64,000 bases of DNA from Megamonas hypermegale (lineage in GTDB: Bacteria; Bacillota; Negativicutes; Selenomonadales; Selenomonadaceae): assembly GCF_900187035.1 (NCBI RefSeq), contig NZ_LT906446.1, positions 1,550,001 through 1,614,000 on the forward strand, read 5' to 3'. The notes beneath the pieces were generated by a model. The model was not told the DNA's origin. It worked only from the letters and a program-made list of their open reading frames with translations, and did no database searches. Shown here in pieces: positions 36,065 through 44,645 of the stretch (position 1 is the first letter of the stretch; the number at the start of each line of letters is the position of its first letter). The translations under genes were made by a program, and so were the position numbers.

Positions 36065-36431
36065 TATCGTCATGCGTTGGACAACTCACTTCAAATAAAT
36101 CATCAATTGCTTTATGTAATAAATTCGTTATCTTCGTATCTGCCAATGTATAATAAATCTCTTTTCCTTCTCGTCTGCTGACTATCAAGCCATGTTTTTT
36201 CAACACTTGCAAATGGTGCGATACTGCTGCTGTACTCATATCTATAGCTGCTCCGATATTGGATACACATTCTGTGCTATGACATAAGAGCCATAAAATT
36301 CTAAGCCTTGTACCATCTCCTAATTGATTAAAAATGCGCGCTACAATCGCAAAATCATCTACTTCTGGCATTTTTTCTAAAACATGATTAATATTTTGTC
36401 CATGATTATGCGGTAAATTATAATGTTTCAT
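36051..36431 (-). CDS. ArsR/SmtB family metal-sensing repressor
   Basis: The 126-residue winged-helix repressor begins at the ATG at 36431, with AAGGGAG 9 bp before it. It carries an ESVSNI-like segment (TECVSNIGAAIDMSTAAVSHHLQVLKK as the DNA-reading region), an N-terminal His cluster (HYNLPHNHGQNINH) and a C-terminal CPTHDD. These are candidate Zn/Cd ligands like those of the SmtB/CadC/ZiaR group. It is convergent with the ATPase and probably represses it through the 32819 palindrome. Confidence 0.9.
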   Translation of the reverse strand: MKHYNLPHNHGQNINHVLEKMPEVDDFAIVARIFNQLGDGTRLRILWLLCHSTECVSNIGAAIDMSTAAVSHHLQVLKKHGLIVSRREGKEIYYTLADTKITNLLHKAIDDLFEVSCPTHDDKKDA

Positions 36432-36604
36432 TGTTTTTAACTCCCTTATCAACATTATCTTTTATTATATCAATAAATAATAAGTTACCAAAATAAAGAT
36501 TTTAAACTCATTATATAAAAATTATAAACTATACCCAACAATTTATTTTTAACTTTGGCTTTGTTATAATTATTATAATTAATTTTTTATGAGGAGATGA
36601 TTTT

Positions 36605-37282
36605 TTGCTCGGTTCTCGTTTAAAAACTGTAGCTGATTTTGTACCACCTAAAAGCATTATAGCCGATATAGGCACAGACCACGGCTATTTACCTATAGAA
36701 TTAATAAAATCTGGCAAATGCCCAAAAGCCATTGCTGGAGATGTCAACGAAGGCCCTTATTTAGCTGCTAAACGCTCTGTTCGCGATGCTGGTTTATTAT
36801 CTAAAATCGATATCAGACTCGGCAGTGGTCTTTCTATTCTGCAAAAAAATGAAGTTGATATCGCCATTTTCTGTGGCATGGGTGGAAACTTAATCCGCCA
36901 ATTATTGATAGATGAACCTGATATCGTAAATTCTTTAAAAGGACTCATTCTTCAACCGCAACAAGGCTATAGCGCACTTCGCCATTATTTATACGAAATA
37001 AATTGGCATATCGCTGATGAAGCTATTGCTAAAGAAGATGGTCGAATTTATCAGATAATCTATGCAGTGCCTGGCAAAGCGGATATGCCAAGTGAAATTG
37101 AATTTGAAATCGGTCCTATTTTAAACAGCAAACGCCCGCCTTTATTTGCTGAGATGGTCAATGAATTCATCACTAAAGCCAATCGTTCACTAAAAGGCAT
37201 GAATAAATCTGAAAAGGCTAGAGCTAGCCAGCATTATGTAGATTTACAAAATTATGTTCAAAAATTGGAGGCTTTATTATGA
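36605..37282 (+). CDS. trmK: tRNA (adenine(22)-N1)-methyltransferase TrmK
   Basis: TrmK methylates A22 in tRNAs. The 225-residue protein has the SAM site ADIGTDHGYLPIEL (about residues 19-32) and FCGMGGNLIRQLL. It starts at TTG 36605 with GAGGAGATGA upstream. The stop overlaps the start of the Nif3-like gene by 4 nt, an arrangement conserved in Firmicutes (yqfN-yqfO). Confidence 0.95.
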   Translation: MLGSRLKTVADFVPPKSIIADIGTDHGYLPIELIKSGKCPKAIAGDVNEGPYLAAKRSVRDAGLLSKIDIRLGSGLSILQKNEVDIAIFCGMGGNLIRQLLIDEPDIVNSLKGLILQPQQGYSALRHYLYEINWHIADEAIAKEDGRIYQIIYAVPGKADMPSEIEFEIGPILNSKRPPLFAEMVNEFITKANRSLKGMNKSEKARASQHYVDLQNYVQKLEALL

Positions 37283-38394
37283 TAAAATGCCAAGTTGTAA
37301 TGAATGCTATGGATGCTTTTGCTCCGCGATATTTAGCTGAAGATTGGGATAATGTAGGCTTATTAATCGGCAGTCCCGCACAAAATGTTCATAAAATTTT
37401 AACGTGCCTTGATGTGACAGAAAGTATCATCGATAAAGCTATTGCCGAAGGCTATGACATGATTGTTTCACATCACCCATTTTTATTTAGAAGCATGAAA
37501 CGTATAAATACAGATAAACCGCTTGGCAGAATGATACAGAAATTATTGAGCCATAATATAGCCGTTTTTGCCGCTCATACAAATCTTGATACGACATTTG
37601 GCGGTGTAAACGATGTATTAGCGCAAAAATTAAATTTAACTGATTTAAAACCACTCACGATAAGCTATCGCGAAGAGATTTTAAAATTAGGCGTAAACGT
37701 TCCAAATGATTATGCAGACGCCGTTCGCCAAGCTATTTGCAAAGCAGGTGCTGGATTTATTGACAATTACAGTGATTGTTCATTCCAATTTGTAGGTGAA
37801 GGCAGATTTACACCACTTGAAAACGCTACTCCATTTATCGGTACACAAGATAAAAATGAAGTGGTAACTGAAACACGCATTGAAACAATTTTCCCTGCTA
37901 AGATAAAAAATCGCGTTATAAAAGCATTGTTAAAAGCTCATCCTTATGAAGTTCCAGCATACGATATAATTCCTACACAAAACGTTTATCATGAAAACGG
38001 CTTAGGGCGCATAGGCAAATTACAAATACCAATGCTCCTCACTGAATTTGTCAAAATGGTAAAAGAAAATTTGCCTGGTGATACATTCCGCTTTGTAAAG
38101 GGCAATGATAAATTAGTTCAAAAAGTAGCTTTATGCTCTGGTGCTGGCGTGGAATTTCTCGATAAAGCATCTATGCAAGGCGCTGACACGTATGTAACAG
38201 GTGACGTCAAATATCATGAAGCACAACACGCCCAAGAACTCGGCATAAATCTCATTGATGCAGGTCACTTTGGCACAGAAATGCCAGTCGTTAAAACACT
38301 TGCCACTTATCTGCAAAATGAAAATATCAAAAATAAATGGCAAATTGAAGTTACTGCTGACACATCAGCTCAAGATGTTTTCACTACCATTTAA
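37279..38394 (+). CDS. Nif3-like dinuclear metal centre protein (YqfO type)
   Basis: The 371-residue protein is of the long form, in which an extra PII-like domain (about residues 130-230) interrupts the Nif3 fold. Metal ligands are visible in VSHHPFLF, HTNLDTTFGG and the C-terminal GDVKYHEAQHA and DAGHFGTE. The fold binds two metal ions. The physiological role is still debated; GTP cyclohydrolase activity has been proposed for relatives. It is coupled to trmK. Confidence 0.93.
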   Translation: MIKCQVVMNAMDAFAPRYLAEDWDNVGLLIGSPAQNVHKILTCLDVTESIIDKAIAEGYDMIVSHHPFLFRSMKRINTDKPLGRMIQKLLSHNIAVFAAHTNLDTTFGGVNDVLAQKLNLTDLKPLTISYREEILKLGVNVPNDYADAVRQAICKAGAGFIDNYSDCSFQFVGEGRFTPLENATPFIGTQDKNEVVTETRIETIFPAKIKNRVIKALLKAHPYEVPAYDIIPTQNVYHENGLGRIGKLQIPMLLTEFVKMVKENLPGDTFRFVKGNDKLVQKVALCSGAGVEFLDKASMQGADTYVTGDVKYHEAQHAQELGINLIDAGHFGTEMPVVKTLATYLQNENIKNKWQIEVTADTSAQDVFTTI

Positions 38395-38440
38395 ATTTAA
38401 TTTCAAATATAAAATAAATCATATAAAAGAGGTATAAGCC

Positions 38441-39088
38441 ATGAGAGCAGGAATGGAACAATTTATCAATAATCCTATTTATACAATAACTGCTGAAGCT
38501 ATGTCCAACGGTCGCGACAATATAGAAGTCGTTGGTCAAATGCTCAAAGCAGGCATTAAATTCATTCAATACCGCGAAAAGACAAAACCAGCGCTTGACC
38601 GCTATAATGAATGTTTAAAATTAAGACAAATGACTCGCGATAATGGCGCAATCTTCATCATTGATGATTTTATCGACTTAGCTATGGCTGTTGATGCTGA
38701 TGGAGTGCATATCGGTCAGACCGATTTACCAGCTCAAGTAGTGCGCCAATTAATCGGAAACGATAAAATTATTGGTTTATCTACTCATAACGAAGAACAA
38801 CTTCAAAAAGCTAATATGCTCGGCGATATCATTGATTATATCGGTGTAGGCCCTGTTTACGCTACACAAACTAAAAAAAATGCTGTTCCTGTTGGCTTTT
38901 CCTATGTAGAATACGCTACTAAAAATTCTAAACATCCATTTGTTGCCATCGGTGGTATTAAAGAACACAATATCTGTGATGTAGCTGCACACGGTGCTAA
39001 AACTTTTGCTATCGTATCTGAAATCGTCGGCGCTGATGATATCGTAGGCAAAATCAATTCGATAAAAAACACTTTGCAAAAAAAATAA
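38441..39088 (+). CDS. thiE: Thiamine phosphate synthase ThiE
   Basis: ThiE joins HMP-PP and the thiazole phosphate to form thiamine phosphate. The 215-residue TIM barrel has the family motifs FIQYREKTK, FIIDDFIDLA, DGVHIGQTDLPA, YIGVGPVYATQTKK and AIGGI. It stands alone: no other thi gene is near, and the 46-bp upstream gap is too short for a TPP riboswitch. An AGAGGT ribosome site precedes the ATG. Confidence 0.93.
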   Translation: MRAGMEQFINNPIYTITAEAMSNGRDNIEVVGQMLKAGIKFIQYREKTKPALDRYNECLKLRQMTRDNGAIFIIDDFIDLAMAVDADGVHIGQTDLPAQVVRQLIGNDKIIGLSTHNEEQLQKANMLGDIIDYIGVGPVYATQTKKNAVPVGFSYVEYATKNSKHPFVAIGGIKEHNICDVAAHGAKTFAIVSEIVGADDIVGKINSIKNTLQKK

Positions 39089-39112
39089 TAATCTATAGAA
39101 AGAGATGATTTT

Positions 39113-39748
39113 ATGCGTTTAGAAGAACAAATGAAAAATGGTCTATTATACCGTGAGTTCGGACACAAAGACCCTGTTGACCAAGAATACGAAAAAGTCA
39201 TTGAAGCACAACGCGTCCATGCTAAAGAAATGATGTATGACTTTAATAACACGCGTCCAAGTGAAATGGAAAAAAGAACTGCAATTTTAAAAAATCTTTT
39301 AGGCGCGGCAGGCGATGGTATTTACCTTGAGCCACCAGCTCATTTTGCTTATGGTTGCAATACTTTTATCGGCAAAAATTTCTACGCTAATTTTAATTTT
39401 CAAGTTGTAGATGATGGTGAAGTGCATATCGGTGATGATGTCATGATTGGGCCAAATGTATTAATCTGTGTAACAGGACACCCACTTTATCATGAATATC
39501 GCCTTGGCGGTACACAATTCTCCTTGCCTATTCACATTGGAAATCGCGTTTGGATTGGTGCAGGAGCGATGATTATGCCAGGCGTTACCATTGGTGATAA
39601 CAGTGTAATCGGTGCTGGTTCGCTCGTAACTAAAGATATTCCAGCTAACGTTCTCGCTTATGGTTCACCATGCCGCGTAATTCGTGAAATCGGAGAATAC
39701 GATAAAAAATTCTATCGCAAAAATATGCCAGTAAACGATTTTAAATAA
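39113..39748 (+). CDS. Sugar O-acetyltransferase, maltose/galactoside type
   Basis: The 211-residue paralogue of the enzyme at 12746 has the N-terminal Mac domain (MKNGLLYREFGHKDP), hexapeptide-repeat beta helix, catalytic-His segment VTGHP and VWIGAGAMIMPGVTIGDNSVIG for acetyl-CoA binding. It follows thiE by 24 bp and ends at a terminator. Sugar specificity is not readable. Confidence 0.92.
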   Translation: MRLEEQMKNGLLYREFGHKDPVDQEYEKVIEAQRVHAKEMMYDFNNTRPSEMEKRTAILKNLLGAAGDGIYLEPPAHFAYGCNTFIGKNFYANFNFQVVDDGEVHIGDDVMIGPNVLICVTGHPLYHEYRLGGTQFSLPIHIGNRVWIGAGAMIMPGVTIGDNSVIGAGSLVTKDIPANVLAYGSPCRVIREIGEYDKKFYRKNMPVNDFK

Positions 39749-39760
39749 GACTAAAACAAC

Positions 39761-39806
39761 AAAAGCTGATTTATTGCCAGATATTTAGCAACAAATCAGC
39801 TTTTTA
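39761..39806. terminator. Terminator between the acetyltransferase gene and the small Cys-rich gene
   Basis: AAAAGCTGATTT and AAATCAGCTTTT form the outer stem and TTGC/GCAA an inner one, with T and A runs on both sides. It serves the converging genes. Confidence 0.85.
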
Positions 39807-39819
39807 TTTTTCTAATATA

Positions 39820-40176
39820 TTATTTTAACATTTCATCTTTTTTAGTTAAAATAGCTGCAACAGCTGTACAAGCAGGACAATCACAGAATTTTGCTCCAGC
39901 TGCTTTGATACTTTCAGCATGAGCTAATACATCTTTTGCTTTTTCACCAAAAACTTTTGCGCCCATTTCTGATTTAGCAAAATTAATTAAGCCATCAATC
40001 GGCATGATATCTGCTTCAAGTTCAGCAATGTATTTTTGTGTCTGTTCTTTTTCCTTATCTGTGCCTACAGCGCTAAGCCAATCTTCAGCAGCTTTTTTAG
40101 CTTCAGCGCTGCAAGAAACAGCATTCATTAAATCATGTGTTTTAGTTACGACAAAATCCAATACATTTTTTTCCAT
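39820..40176 (-). CDS. Small conserved protein with a CxCxxC C-terminus, function unknown
   Basis: The 118-residue protein (from the ATG at 40176) is acidic and mainly helical. Its notable feature is FCDCPACTAV near the C-terminus, a three-Cys motif that could bind a metal or form a disulfide. An isolated Cys sits in VSCSAEAK. I recognise this as a recurrent small protein of anaerobic Firmicutes, but know no tested function. An inverted repeat upstream (40284-40306) may be an operator. Confidence 0.7.
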   Translation of the reverse strand: MEKNVLDFVVTKTHDLMNAVSCSAEAKKAAEDWLSAVGTDKEKEQTQKYIAELEADIMPIDGLINFAKSEMGAKVFGEKAKDVLAHAESIKAAGAKFCDCPACTAVAAILTKKDEMLK

Positions 40177-40333
40177 AATATAATACACCACTTTTTCTAA
40201 TTTTTATACTCGCTTTTTACCATAACGAGCTATTAATTACATTATAGCAGGTTTTTTTATATATAATAGTAGACACTATTTTATTACTTAGTCACCTTAA
40301 AGTAACCATCAAAAATCTCGAATAAAACCCTTA

Positions 40334-41134
40334 TTAATACCAATTAAATAAAGATTTACCTTCATCAAGTGTTTCAATCCGCTGCATTTCTTCTTGCGAA
40401 AGTTTAAAATCAAAAATATCTAGATTTTCCTTTAAACGTTCAATTTTGGATGATTTAGGTATTACTATTATATTTTTTTGCACTAAATATCTCAAAGCAA
40501 TTTGCGCTGAAGTTTTCTTATGCACTGTACCTATTTCAACAAGTATTTTTTCTGCAAATATATTTCTTCGTCCTTCTGTAAAAGGCGCCCAAGCTTCCAT
40601 TTTTGTGCCATATTCTTTCATAAGTTTTTGCAGACCAGTCTGAACAAAGTAAACATGCGCTTCTACTTGATTTATCGCTGGCATAATCTCACATGAAGCA
40701 ACAAAATTTTTATAAAAATTCTCATTAAAATTTGATACACCAATCGCTCTTATTTTTCCTGCTTTATACGCGTCTTCTAACGCTTTATACATTTCTAAAG
40801 CTTCTTTATATGGTTCATGAATGAGCATCAAATCTATATATTCTAAACCTAAATTGCGCAAAGAATTATCTATACCTTTTTGAGATAATTTATAACTATG
40901 GCTAGGTGAATATAATTTTGTAGTGATAAATAATTCTTCACGTGATATACCACTATTTTTTATAGCATACCCTATTTCTTCTTCATTTTTATACATCTGT
41001 GCCGTATCAATTAAACGATAACCTTCATTAATAGCAGCTGTTACAGCTTTAATACATTGCTCACCATGTAAATCCCATGTTCCTAAACCCAAAATAGGCA
41101 TCTTTATGCCATTATTTAAAGTTAAAAATTCCAT
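40334..41134 (-). CDS. Aldo/keto reductase
   Basis: The 266-residue NADPH-dependent reductase starts at 41134, with GAGAGGAGC 6 bp before it. It shows the AKR signatures GLGTWDL, LIDTAQMYKNEEEIG (catalytic Asp and Tyr), the Lys in FITTKLY, the His in DLMLIHEPY and the NADP site IVIPKSSKIERL. It reduces aldehydes or ketones; the substrate is not defined. It lies 11 nt after a small protein gene and is divergent from a LysR gene that probably controls both. Confidence 0.93.
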   Translation of the reverse strand: MEFLTLNNGIKMPILGLGTWDLHGEQCIKAVTAAINEGYRLIDTAQMYKNEEEIGYAIKNSGISREELFITTKLYSPSHSYKLSQKGIDNSLRNLGLEYIDLMLIHEPYKEALEMYKALEDAYKAGKIRAIGVSNFNENFYKNFVASCEIMPAINQVEAHVYFVQTGLQKLMKEYGTKMEAWAPFTEGRRNIFAEKILVEIGTVHKKTSAQIALRYLVQKNIIVIPKSSKIERLKENLDIFDFKLSQEEMQRIETLDEGKSLFNWY

Positions 41135-41145
41135 ATAAGCTCCTC

Positions 41146-41379
41146 TCATTTATTTTTTCTTATTTCATATACAAGATAATCAAGGCAATCCAATTTATTC
41201 TGACTCATATGCAATTTTTCGAGCAAGTCCGCTCTATACGCAAATAAAAGATGTAATTGTTCTTGTTTTTTTCCAGCCTCTTCTAATTCTAAAAATCGCT
41301 CAATTAAGTCTTGATTACAACCTGCATCTTTTAAATTACGCAATAATAATTGTTCACTATCCAATTTAGTTGTCATCAT
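41146..41379 (-). CDS. Small helical protein, paralogue of the one at 29866
   Basis: The 77-residue protein shares with the 29866 product an LLL segment, an R..LLEKLH core and LDCLDYLVYEIRK at the end. It is predicted helical and soluble. It is the first gene of a two-gene unit with the aldo/keto reductase. Function unknown. Confidence 0.7.
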   Translation of the reverse strand: MMTTKLDSEQLLLRNLKDAGCNQDLIERFLELEEAGKKQEQLHLLFAYRADLLEKLHMSQNKLDCLDYLVYEIRKNK

Positions 41380-41423
41380 ATCACGCCCTCATCTAAAATA
41401 TTAAACCGTATCACATTTTATTT

Positions 41424-41438
41424 ATACTAAAAGTGTAT
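41424..41438. promoter_or_regulatory. LysR-type box in the divergent promoter region
   Basis: ATAC-N7-GTAT fits the T-N11-A pattern bound by LysR proteins. It lies between the LysR gene and the small-protein/aldo-keto reductase operon. Confidence 0.5.
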
Positions 41439-41552
41439 AGCTCTTAATTTTAAATAACAAATACTTTGTTTTTATACGATACTATGCTTGACAGGTATAA
41501 CTTATAAAATTATGCTAAGATAAAGAATATATTATAAAAGGAGTGCATCTTT

Positions 41553-42449
41553 ATGGAAATTCGTGTACTTCGTTACTTTTTAGCTATCACTCGTGAAGAG
41601 TCTATAACAGGAGCTGCTAATTCTCTACATATAACACAACCTACGCTCTCCCGCCAAATCAAAGACTTAGAAGAAGAACTCGGACAAAAACTATTTGTAC
41701 GAGGCAGCCACCGCATCACTTTAACTGCCGAAGGCATGCTACTGCGCAAACGTGCCGAAGAAATCATAGCCATGGTAGATAAAACTCAACAAGAATTTTA
41801 CTCTATGAAAGGCAATTTAAGTGGCGATATTTATATCGGTGGTGGCGAAACAGAAGCGATGAATTATATTGCCTCTGTCTGTCATGAAATTCAAATCGAT
41901 TATCCCGATATTCGCTACCATCTTTACAGTGGCAATGCCGAAGATGTTACAGAACGACTCGATAAAGGACTGCTTGATTTCGGTCTTTTAATCCAGCCTA
42001 CCGATATCACTAAATACAATTATTTAAACATACCAGCTAAAGATAGATGGGGCGTATTAATGCTAAAAACTTGCCCACTTGCCAAAAAAGAAGCAATCAA
42101 AGCCACTGATTTAATCGGCCTTCCTTTGATTTTTTCTCGCCAAGTATTGCAAAGTCGCATGGAAACAAATGACCTTGCAAAATGGTTTGGCAAAGACTGG
42201 AAAGATTTAAATATCGTTACTACATTTAATCTTGTCTACAATGCCACTATAATGGCTAAGCAAGGTATAGGATACGTCATAACTTTAGATAACCTAGCCG
42301 ATACTTCCGATGATAGTCCACTTTGTTTTCGCCCATTATCACCTAAAATCGAATCTGGACTTGATATCGTTTGGAAAAAATATCAAGTTTTTTCTCCTGC
42401 AGCAAAATTATTTTTGAATAAATTAAAAGAAAAATTTTCTAACCTTTAA
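41553..42449 (+). CDS. LysR family transcriptional regulator
   Basis: The 298-residue protein has the N-terminal winged helix (AANSLHITQPTLSRQIKDLE) and an effector domain of periplasmic-binding fold. It is divergent from the small-protein/aldo-keto reductase operon, the standard layout for LysR control of its neighbours. It is very like the LysR at 30187. AAAGGAG precedes the ATG. Confidence 0.93.
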   Translation: MEIRVLRYFLAITREESITGAANSLHITQPTLSRQIKDLEEELGQKLFVRGSHRITLTAEGMLLRKRAEEIIAMVDKTQQEFYSMKGNLSGDIYIGGGETEAMNYIASVCHEIQIDYPDIRYHLYSGNAEDVTERLDKGLLDFGLLIQPTDITKYNYLNIPAKDRWGVLMLKTCPLAKKEAIKATDLIGLPLIFSRQVLQSRMETNDLAKWFGKDWKDLNIVTTFNLVYNATIMAKQGIGYVITLDNLADTSDDSPLCFRPLSPKIESGLDIVWKKYQVFSPAAKLFLNKLKEKFSNL

Positions 42450-42480
42450 AAACAATATTTTACTTTAAATCTTGATAACA

Positions 42481-42509
42481 AAAGCCTTAGGATAACCTAA
42501 GGCTTTTTT
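42481..42509. terminator. Bidirectional terminator between LysR and GntR genes
   Basis: AAAGCCTTAGG and CCTAAGGCTTT form an 11-bp stem followed by T. It touches the GntR stop codon. Confidence 0.85.
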
Positions 42510-43213
42510 CATAAATTAAATTTCGCCAAAATATTTCCTGCAAAAATCATTCCGTGCATGCTGGAAATATCTGACTCTATTTCATCTTTAGCTACTACAG
42601 ACAATCTACTTTTTAATGCTAAATAAATAGAATAATGGTACATATAGACATTTTCATTCGTATTTCGTTCAATTATTAATTGTTTATAATGATATCTATA
42701 TCTTTGCAAATCAGGTTTTATTCTCTTGTACATCTCTAAAATATAATCATTGTGTGCCGCTTTAACTACTAAATCATGAAATCTTTCATCATTTTTGCAA
42801 AACAGTTCATCATCAATCGGTTTATCATTACCCTTGCGAAAATTCAATAAGATTTCTTTTAAAACCATGAGTTCTGCTTTAGTTATGCGCTTAGCTGCTA
42901 AATATGCAGCTTGTCCTTCTAAAAATTTACGCGCTTCATAGAGATAAAAACATTCTTGCGGACTTATCTTGCGCACTGTTAAAAATCTTTTACTGCGCCT
43001 TTCAAGCCAACCATCTTTTAATGCTCTACTAAGTGCTACATTTACAGGTGTTCTACTGACATTTAATTGTTGTGCAATTTTTGATTCGACAATCTTATCA
43101 CCTGGTAATAATATACCTTGCATAATATCATTTTTTAAATGTCTATAAATAATATCAGTTAAAATTATAAATGGATTATCTTTTTTACAAGCTTCAATAT
43201 CCAATTTATCCAT
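42509..43213 (-). CDS. GntR family regulator, FCD type
   Basis: The 234-residue protein has an N-terminal GntR winged helix (IYRHLKNDIMQGILLPGDKI then VSRTPVNVALSRALKDGWL) and a helical FCD effector domain, usually bound by organic acids. It starts at the ATG at 43213 just after a GGTGGTG ribosome site. It is the last gene behind the MFS and LDH-like genes and probably regulates them in response to a hydroxy- or keto-acid. Confidence 0.9.
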   Translation of the reverse strand: MDKLDIEACKKDNPFIILTDIIYRHLKNDIMQGILLPGDKIVESKIAQQLNVSRTPVNVALSRALKDGWLERRSKRFLTVRKISPQECFYLYEARKFLEGQAAYLAAKRITKAELMVLKEILLNFRKGNDKPIDDELFCKNDERFHDLVVKAAHNDYILEMYKRIKPDLQRYRYHYKQLIIERNTNENVYMYHYSIYLALKSRLSVVAKDEIESDISSMHGMIFAGNILAKFNL

Positions 43214-43272
43214 AAAATTCACCACCACAAGTATAATTTTTTTAATTATACTATATAAATCATCGTTTTATC

Positions 43273-44508
43273 TCAAGAAATTACTCTTTTTGTCTGCACC
43301 TTTAAAACAGGGAACGTACACACAAAAATTATATATAGACAACTACATGTGATATAAAATACCATGGATAAATCCCAACCGTAATAAGAAAGTATAATAC
43401 TCCAAATAAAATTTAATACAGTATAAACTGTATAACCTAAAGCCCAAAACACACCAAACATAATAGTCAATTTGCGTGGGTTCATATTCGGCAATTCATG
43501 TGGAAAATTCAAATACACGGAATACTGCGAAAACATCACAAAACCACCAATTGCAAATAAAAAATATGCCATTTTCGGATTTATATATGCCATGTGTAAA
43601 CCTAAAGCCATTGATATTATCATTGTAATTCCATGAATTAATAAGAATGGTTTGCGCTCAAAAGGTATTTTTCCAATTAATATACTGAATAAAGTTCCAC
43701 CTATTCCGCCCATAGTAATCGCTAATATCATAAATTCAGCATTAAAATCATTATCTACTTGAGATACTAATTTCATAGGTATAGATACTAAAGACATCAC
43801 ATACAAAAATAAAAACCCGCCAAACCCCATAGAAAAACAATATACGAATTTATCTGTCAAAGCATCTTTATATTTATATACTTTTTCAGCTTGTGCATCT
43901 TCATTACTAGGTGAAAAATCCTTAGCAAAAACAGTCCATAAAACTAAAAGTAATATGCTACATAAACTAAACATATACATTGTATTTTGCCAATCACTAG
44001 TAACTACATCTTTATATAAAAAGAAAATAATCGCCACAGCTCCTGCACCAATATTATATGAAGCAGTAACTAATGCATTTGCTATTATCTTTTCATCATT
44101 AGCTATAAAACTAGCTACTACAGTATTCATATACACCATCACCATTGAACCACCTAATGCCATAATCATGCGCGCTATAGTGTATAACCAATAGTTTGTA
44201 GCAAATACAGCTACAAAGGAAAAACAAAGCAATACTAATGCAACTATACTAGCTTTACGTGGATTTAATTTTAATAAGATATACGCTGCTACTAAATTCG
44301 CAAAAATCCTAGCAATTGTTATCGTATAATTTATAACTTCTGAAACCATAGGCGATACCGTTTCACCGTTAAAATAATGATATACAATCTTTTCTGATAG
44401 ATTTGAACCGGCTACCCAATTCGAGGCAAATACTATATACGATAACAATAATATAATAAACATTATTATTCCATGTGATTTTTTTACATTAATCATGGTA
44501 TTTTGCAT
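43273..44508 (-). CDS. MFS transporter, probably for an organic acid
   Basis: The 411-residue protein has about 12 membrane segments in two halves and a central soluble loop (FAKDFSPSNEDAQAEKVYKYKD). No motif names the substrate. Its position between an LDH-like dehydrogenase and an FCD-type GntR regulator favours a short carboxylate as cargo, which is inference. Confidence 0.85.
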   Translation of the reverse strand: MQNTMINVKKSHGIIMFIILLLSYIVFASNWVAGSNLSEKIVYHYFNGETVSPMVSEVINYTITIARIFANLVAAYILLKLNPRKASIVALVLLCFSFVAVFATNYWLYTIARMIMALGGSMVMVYMNTVVASFIANDEKIIANALVTASYNIGAGAVAIIFFLYKDVVTSDWQNTMYMFSLCSILLLVLWTVFAKDFSPSNEDAQAEKVYKYKDALTDKFVYCFSMGFGGFLFLYVMSLVSIPMKLVSQVDNDFNAEFMILAITMGGIGGTLFSILIGKIPFERKPFLLIHGITMIISMALGLHMAYINPKMAYFLFAIGGFVMFSQYSVYLNFPHELPNMNPRKLTIMFGVFWALGYTVYTVLNFIWSIILSYYGWDLSMVFYITCSCLYIIFVCTFPVLKVQTKRVIS

Positions 44509-44574
44509 GATATTATTCCTTTCTCATCACAACAATTAAAACACTACCTTCTTTTCAAAAATTAATCTTACAAA

Positions 44575-44612
44575 AATAGCGAGATTTTCTATCTAAATAA
44601 AAATCCCGCTAT
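44575..44612 (-). terminator. Terminator between the LDH-like gene and the MFS gene
   Basis: On the minus strand AATAGCGGGATTTT pairs with AAAATCTCGCTATT, followed by TTTTG. It may reduce expression of the MFS gene relative to the dehydrogenase. Confidence 0.7.
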
Positions 44613-44645
44613 TAAAATAAATATTTCTAAATTATATAGTTTTAT

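Noticed and set aside
38395-38440. TPP riboswitch before thiE
   Set aside because: The 46-bp gap is too short and carries no THI-box motif.
12746-39748. The two acetyltransferase genes as a recent duplication
   Set aside because: They share family motifs but differ widely in sequence and length (198 versus 211 residues), so they are old paralogues.
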